A stretch of DNA of 64,000 nt from a bacterium SCSIO 12643 (GTDB taxonomy: Bacteria; Bacteroidota; Bacteroidia; Flavobacteriales_G; Salibacteraceae), in the NCBI GenBank assembly GCA_024398135.1, contig CP073750.1, positions 1,054,001 to 1,118,000 on the forward strand, given 5' to 3'. Position 1 is the first letter of the stretch. Each line of letters begins with the position of its first letter. Under the pieces are notes generated by a model. That model was not told the DNA's origin. It did not search any database and saw only the letters and a list, made by a program, of their open reading frames with translations. Below are positions 60,167-64,000 of the stretch, in pieces. A program made the translations under genes and the position numbers.

Positions 60167-62672
60167 ATTTAACGATTTGATGTGTGAAGTAATCCTTTCC
60201 TTTCTTGATTGTAACGAAATAATTGCCATCAGCAAACTCAGAAATATCAATCATGGTTTTACCATCATGAATAGATTGTGTTTTTACAACCCCTCCAATT
60301 GAATTATAAATAATCACCTCATAATCAATTGCAGATTCTTTTTCGTTTAATTCAATAGTAAATACGCCTTGATTTAGAGTTGGAAAAACTTTAGAATGCT
60401 CCTTGATCTCTATACTTCCAACACTAGTCGGATTCGTATTATTTTCAAGAGGTGATTTCCAAATTCCTCTTCCATAAGTCGCGGCAAAAACACTATTTGA
60501 TGCATAATGTATCTCTAATTCTTTTACTTGAGTATATGGTAAATTCGTTCTAAACTCAGTCCATGAATTCCCTCCATTTGTATTGAAGTAAACCCCTAAG
60601 TCTGTTGCCAAATATAAATCATCATTTGTCCCGGTTGCATATACCATATGGCTGGTTGGAACATTCGGTAAATTATACGTCATATTTATCCAGGTCGTTC
60701 CTCCATCCGTAGATTTAAATACTTTTTTAGAAGCATCAAACCCACTTAAGGTCGCATAAATCTCATCTGGCTTCGTTCCATTTACAGCTAATGAGGTAAT
60801 CATCGTATTACCTGAAATTGGCAAACTCGTCAACTGAGACCAATTCTGCCCGTTGTCTGATGTCTTTTCTAAAACGCCACTAGATGTTGCAATATACATC
60901 ACGGTTGGATCTGAAGGCGCAATTGCAAAAGCTGTCAACTCACCACCATTCACAGAATATAATGCAGTCCAATTCACGCCTTGATCTGAACTTTTCACCA
61001 ATTTATTTCCTCCAAAAAAAATGGTAGAAGGATCTGTTGGATGCATAGCTACAATTACATCCCAATTGGCATAAAACCCGGCTCCAATGGTTATACTTGA
61101 TGCTGTCTGCCAACCATCGGTTGTCTTCTCTACATAACCTGCACCTGTGGTAGTGATATAAGAGATATTTGGATTAGAGTAATCGATCAAACCATCATAT
61201 CCATCGGAACCCGCTAACAAACCTTTCACTACATTCCCATTGATATAAACACCATCGTTATCCTGTGCTCCGGCAACCACAACTTTATCATCAGTACGTA
61301 ATCCTCCCAACCCATAATATTGAGTGATATACATATTCCCGGTTACGTCAACAAACGTTGTGTTCTGAGTAAAATCTCCATAATAAACACCTCCGTCATT
61401 ACCAATAAAAACTGTATCACTTCCTCCGGAAACAAACTTCATTACGTGATGATCAGAATGCACATAGAAATACGGATTACCCTGTTCCCAATAACCATCT
61501 AAATATAGCTCCCAGGTATCTCCACCATTAAAACTTCTCCATCCATTAATCCCTCCAATTAAGATTTTATTTTTATCTCCAGGAGAAACTGCAACGGTCA
61601 TATTATATCCTCCCTGACTATCAAAAGATGAGGGGCCAGAAACGTTAGACCAACTTTGCCCACCATCATTTGATTTAGCCATAGTACCAGAAGCATCTAA
61701 TGCAAAGATGAAATTTGCATCATCGGGAGTTATTCCCAACTCGATTCTACCAGAAAAAGATGGATTCCCGGGAGTTACATCCACCCAGGTATTTCCTGAA
61801 TTAGTGGTTTTCAAAATTTTTCCGGTACTCGTTCCTGAATAAAACACCTGATCATTCACCTTCACAATACAATATCCTAACTCATTACTTACCTTGGTCC
61901 AGTTGACTCCTCCATCTACAGATTTATGGATTCCATCATTAGCAGTTGCCACAATTGTATTTGCAGGAGAATTTAAAATGACCATCCTTCTCAATATATA
62001 CTCATCATCGTAATTATGATTTAACCCCACAATTGTCCAACTATCACCTCCATCAACCGATTTCAACATACCTGTAGAATACGGATTTCGACCACCATCT
62101 GCGTCACCAGTTATTGCATATAGAATGTTGACATTATTCGGGTCGTAAACAATATCACTGATTCCTACATTCGGTAACATATCCGTTCTTGGACTCCAAT
62201 TCGCACCTTTATCTGTAGACTTCCAGATTCCAGAACCTGCAGCTCCCGCAATTAAAATATTATGATTTGACGGATGAATCGCAATGGCATTCACACGCCC
62301 AAACCCGGGATAATATGCCACACTAGACTGTGGTAAAACCTTTGGACCAAAGTAAGTCCAATTTGAAGCATTTATCGATCTAAAAGACTGCATATCCAGA
62401 GCTTCCAGATATCCTTCGTTTAACGTACTTGATGTTGGAAACCCTCCATCCGGTAATAAACTATGCTTCCAAAAAAACTCCCATCTTTTAAACTGCATGT
62501 ATTCCCTTAAGAAATTTGGTTTTCCTTTTATAAATGATTTACCCTCGAATTTCTGATTCATATAATCACAAATCTCTTCAAATGTTTTTCCTTCGGTCTG
62601 TAACATCTGTGCACTTTGCCCAAAAGCCGCCATAGAAAATGCTACCAATAAAGCTGTTAATATCCTTTTCAT
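60159..62672 (-). CDS. T9SS-exported Asp-box (BNR/sortilin-like) propeller protein
   Basis: 837 residues from the ATG at 62672, where the signal peptide MKRILTALLVAFSMAAFGQ begins; an in-frame ATG seven codons earlier is less likely. About ten Asp-box motifs of the S-x-D-x-G-x-x-W type follow (STDKGANW, SVDGGDSW, SVDGGVNW, SNDGGQSW, SSDQGVNW, TSDNGQNW, STDGGTTW and others). They predict one or two beta-propellers similar to sortilin/VPS10 or sialidase-like folds. A type A T9SS domain ends the chain (VFPTLNQGVFTIEL to HQIVKYE). The sialidase catalytic residues were not recognised, so an enzymatic role is doubtful. Confidence 0.85.
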   Translation of the reverse strand: MKRILTALLVAFSMAAFGQSAQMLQTEGKTFEEICDYMNQKFEGKSFIKGKPNFLREYMQFKRWEFFWKHSLLPDGGFPTSSTLNEGYLEALDMQSFRSINASNWTYFGPKVLPQSSVAYYPGFGRVNAIAIHPSNHNILIAGAAGSGIWKSTDKGANWSPRTDMLPNVGISDIVYDPNNVNILYAITGDADGGRNPYSTGMLKSVDGGDSWTIVGLNHNYDDEYILRRMVILNSPANTIVATANDGIHKSVDGGVNWTKVSNELGYCIVKVNDQVFYSGTSTGKILKTTNSGNTWVDVTPGNPSFSGRIELGITPDDANFIFALDASGTMAKSNDGGQSWSNVSGPSSFDSQGGYNMTVAVSPGDKNKILIGGINGWRSFNGGDTWELYLDGYWEQGNPYFYVHSDHHVMKFVSGGSDTVFIGNDGGVYYGDFTQNTTFVDVTGNMYITQYYGLGGLRTDDKVVVAGAQDNDGVYINGNVVKGLLAGSDGYDGLIDYSNPNISYITTTGAGYVEKTTDGWQTASSITIGAGFYANWDVIVAMHPTDPSTIFFGGNKLVKSSDQGVNWTALYSVNGGELTAFAIAPSDPTVMYIATSSGVLEKTSDNGQNWSQLTSLPISGNTMITSLAVNGTKPDEIYATLSGFDASKKVFKSTDGGTTWINMTYNLPNVPTSHMVYATGTNDDLYLATDLGVYFNTNGGNSWTEFRTNLPYTQVKELEIHYASNSVFAATYGRGIWKSPLENNTNPTSVGSIEIKEHSKVFPTLNQGVFTIELNEKESAIDYEVIIYNSIGGVVKTQSIHDGKTMIDISEFADGNYFVTIKKGKDYFTHQIVKYE

Positions 62673-62850
62673 AATCCTAGTTATTTGATCCACAGCTCAA
62701 AACTAACTTCATCGTTTTCAAATAATAATGCTTAAATCTCAACATCTGGTATATAAAGCCTGATTTTCTTCTATAATTTGGTTAACAGATCAAAAAGCTA
62801 ACATTTGAAAATCAACACTTTAAATGCCGTCAAAGGTTTACAAACTGGAT

Positions 62851-64000
62851 TTAAGCGTTTAAGAAGTCAATTAAAGTAATATCCTTTGGAACATTCAATT
62901 TTGACCTTAATCGATGTCTACTCATCTTCACCGCTTGCTCTGAAACATTGTTGATTATTGAAATTTCTTTGGAAGATAAACCTAGTTTTAACAGAACGAT
63001 GAGTTTCTTTTCGTTTCTGGTTAACTTTAAATCACCAGATTGATATTTATCTACAAAGTCATTTTCCAAAGCTTCTGCCTGAACATAAAAATCTTCAATA
63101 TCCGAACCAAGCCCCTGAATGTTGCGAATTTCAGAATTGATTTGTTTTAATTTCAAGTTCAACTTTTCATCTGAAGTTTTTAGTTTTTGAAGATTCTGTC
63201 TTAACTCATCAATCAATTTCTTTTTCCAGATGATATGTAATCCAAAATTGGTCAATGAAGTTTTTTTAATCTCCAAATCCTTCTTTTGAGCCTCAGTAAG
63301 TAATCTGAGATTCATTAACTCGGTTTCCAATAATTTAGATTTATTCTCAACCAAAATCTTTTGTCTACTCGCTTTTAAACGCAAAGAATAAACAACAAAC
63401 ACAAGAATAATAATGATTAAAACAGCTACAACTGAGCCGAACCAGACCAATTGCGTTCTGAGTTTATTCTCCTTCTCCAATTTTTCTTCAGCTAACTTCA
63501 GCTCATATTTATTTTCGACCTCCTGGACTTTAATCAAATCATCCGCAAATAGAAGACTATCCTGAAACCTGTTTATTTCCTCAAAATAATAGATCGCTTT
63601 CTTGTACTGACCTCTACTCTTATAGATATCAGCCATTTCAACATATATGGTCATCAATAATCCTTGATCTAATACCTGTTCATTTTTAAAATGGAGTACC
63701 GAATCAAAATAATTTAGAGCTTCGCCCTGCTGCCCCATCTTGTTCTTCAATACCCCCAGATTGGTATAAAAAATCATTCGATCTTCATATGGTGTATCAT
63801 CTCTTTCAACAAATTCCAAAGCCAATAAATACAGTTTTTCTGCTTCTACATAATCTTCCAGCTCTTCCTGGATAATGGCCATATTAATGTAATAAGCAAA
63901 CAAGGATGCTGTATCTCCGATTTCCTTATAAACATCTAAGGAAAGGTCATAATACTTAATGGCCTCGGGATAATCCTCTTTCTCAGCATAAATGTTCCCC
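62851..64000 (-). CDS. TPR / transmembrane / LuxR-type HTH regulator (5' end outside window)
   Basis: The reading frame continues to the window edge, so the start is missing. The codon at 63903 is TTG inside a TPR, and in-frame sequence upstream (YAEKEDYPEAIKYYDLSLDV) is another TPR. The part seen has about four TPR units, one transmembrane segment (LVWFGSVVAVLIIIILVFVVY), a long coiled coil and a C-terminal helix-turn-helix (LTRNEKKLIVLLKLGLSSKEISIINNVSEQAVKMSRHRLRSKL). This layout is typical of Bacteroidetes membrane-anchored transcription regulators. Its signal and targets are unknown. Confidence 0.8.
   Translation of the reverse strand, partial: GNIYAEKEDYPEAIKYYDLSLDVYKEIGDTASLFAYYINMAIIQEELEDYVEAEKLYLLALEFVERDDTPYEDRMIFYTNLGVLKNKMGQQGEALNYFDSVLHFKNEQVLDQGLLMTIYVEMADIYKSRGQYKKAIYYFEEINRFQDSLLFADDLIKVQEVENKYELKLAEEKLEKENKLRTQLVWFGSVVAVLIIIILVFVVYSLRLKASRQKILVENKSKLLETELMNLRLLTEAQKKDLEIKKTSLTNFGLHIIWKKKLIDELRQNLQKLKTSDEKLNLKLKQINSEIRNIQGLGSDIEDFYVQAEALENDFVDKYQSGDLKLTRNEKKLIVLLKLGLSSKEISIINNVSEQAVKMSRHRLRSKLNVPKDITLIDFLNA

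Noticed and set aside
60167-60250. Longer start for the small lipoprotein at 60250
   Set aside because: It would overlap the Asp-box gene by about 90 bases and push the lipoprotein signal 28 residues inward.
62851-63903. TPR/HTH regulator as a complete gene starting at 63903
   Set aside because: The codon there is TTG within a TPR and the frame continues with another TPR to the window edge, so the gene is truncated by the window.

Overview
The window reads as chromosomal DNA of a marine-type Bacteroidota (Flavobacteriia-like) bacterium. The evidence is type IX secretion (T9SS) C-terminal sorting domains, outer-membrane families common in this phylum (DUF5723-, DUF3078- and DUF481-like), a GH3-family enzyme, a fused two-domain E1 2-oxoacid dehydrogenase, A/T-rich intergenic DNA, and repeated promoters of the Bacteroidetes type (TTG, about 19-22 nt, TAnnTTTG). 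No phage, insertion sequence, plasmid or CRISPR signature was seen.

Layout. Positions 1-1287 hold the end of an esterase/thiolase pair. Positions 1347-6909 hold a complete rRNA operon on the minus strand (16S, tRNA-Ile, tRNA-Ala, 23S, 5S, terminator) driven by three tandem promoters. Positions 7260-20134 carry phenylacetate/aromatic CoA catabolism genes (paaH, paaG, paaZ and a paaF-like crotonase; the thiolase on the other side of the rRNA operon belongs to the same pathway). These are interleaved with outer-membrane proteins, an SDR, a prolyl oligopeptidase lipoprotein and a DUF349 protein. Positions 20253-22346 encode a fused E1 alpha/beta dehydrogenase. Positions 22596-26990 hold small envelope genes and a Crp/Fnr regulator. 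Positions 27150-27593 hold an initiator tRNA followed by a tiny GIY-YIG gene and a displaced copy of the tRNA 3' end. Positions 27682-29876 hold the GTPases era and der.

Positions 29977-47705 (17.7 kb) hold five tandem giant paralogues of about 1,120 residues. Each has a signal peptide, a variable N-terminal domain, a parallel beta-helix, Ig/PKD-like modules and a T9SS sorting domain. Their N-terminal types run A-B-A-B-C along the plus coordinates, and identical DNA blocks are shared across types, which indicates duplication plus gene conversion. Four of the five have nearly the same promoter.

Positions 48014-49460 hold metK behind a SAM-II-like riboswitch leader. Positions 49564-53202 hold kynureninase, an unlisted 53-residue membrane protein, kynurenine 3-monooxygenase and an outer-membrane protein (tryptophan/kynurenine catabolism). 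The remainder holds a deoxynucleoside kinase, a GH3 enzyme with an overlapping partner, a beta-helix lipoprotein, recG with a TTG start, a ten-Asp-box T9SS protein, and a TPR/LuxR-type regulator cut by the window end.

The most distinctive items are the GIY-YIG/tRNA-fMet mini-island, the triple rRNA promoter whose transcripts should all begin with a hairpin, the riboswitch in front of metK, and the mosaic T9SS paralogue array. Function calls rest on motif recognition by eye; no database search was run.
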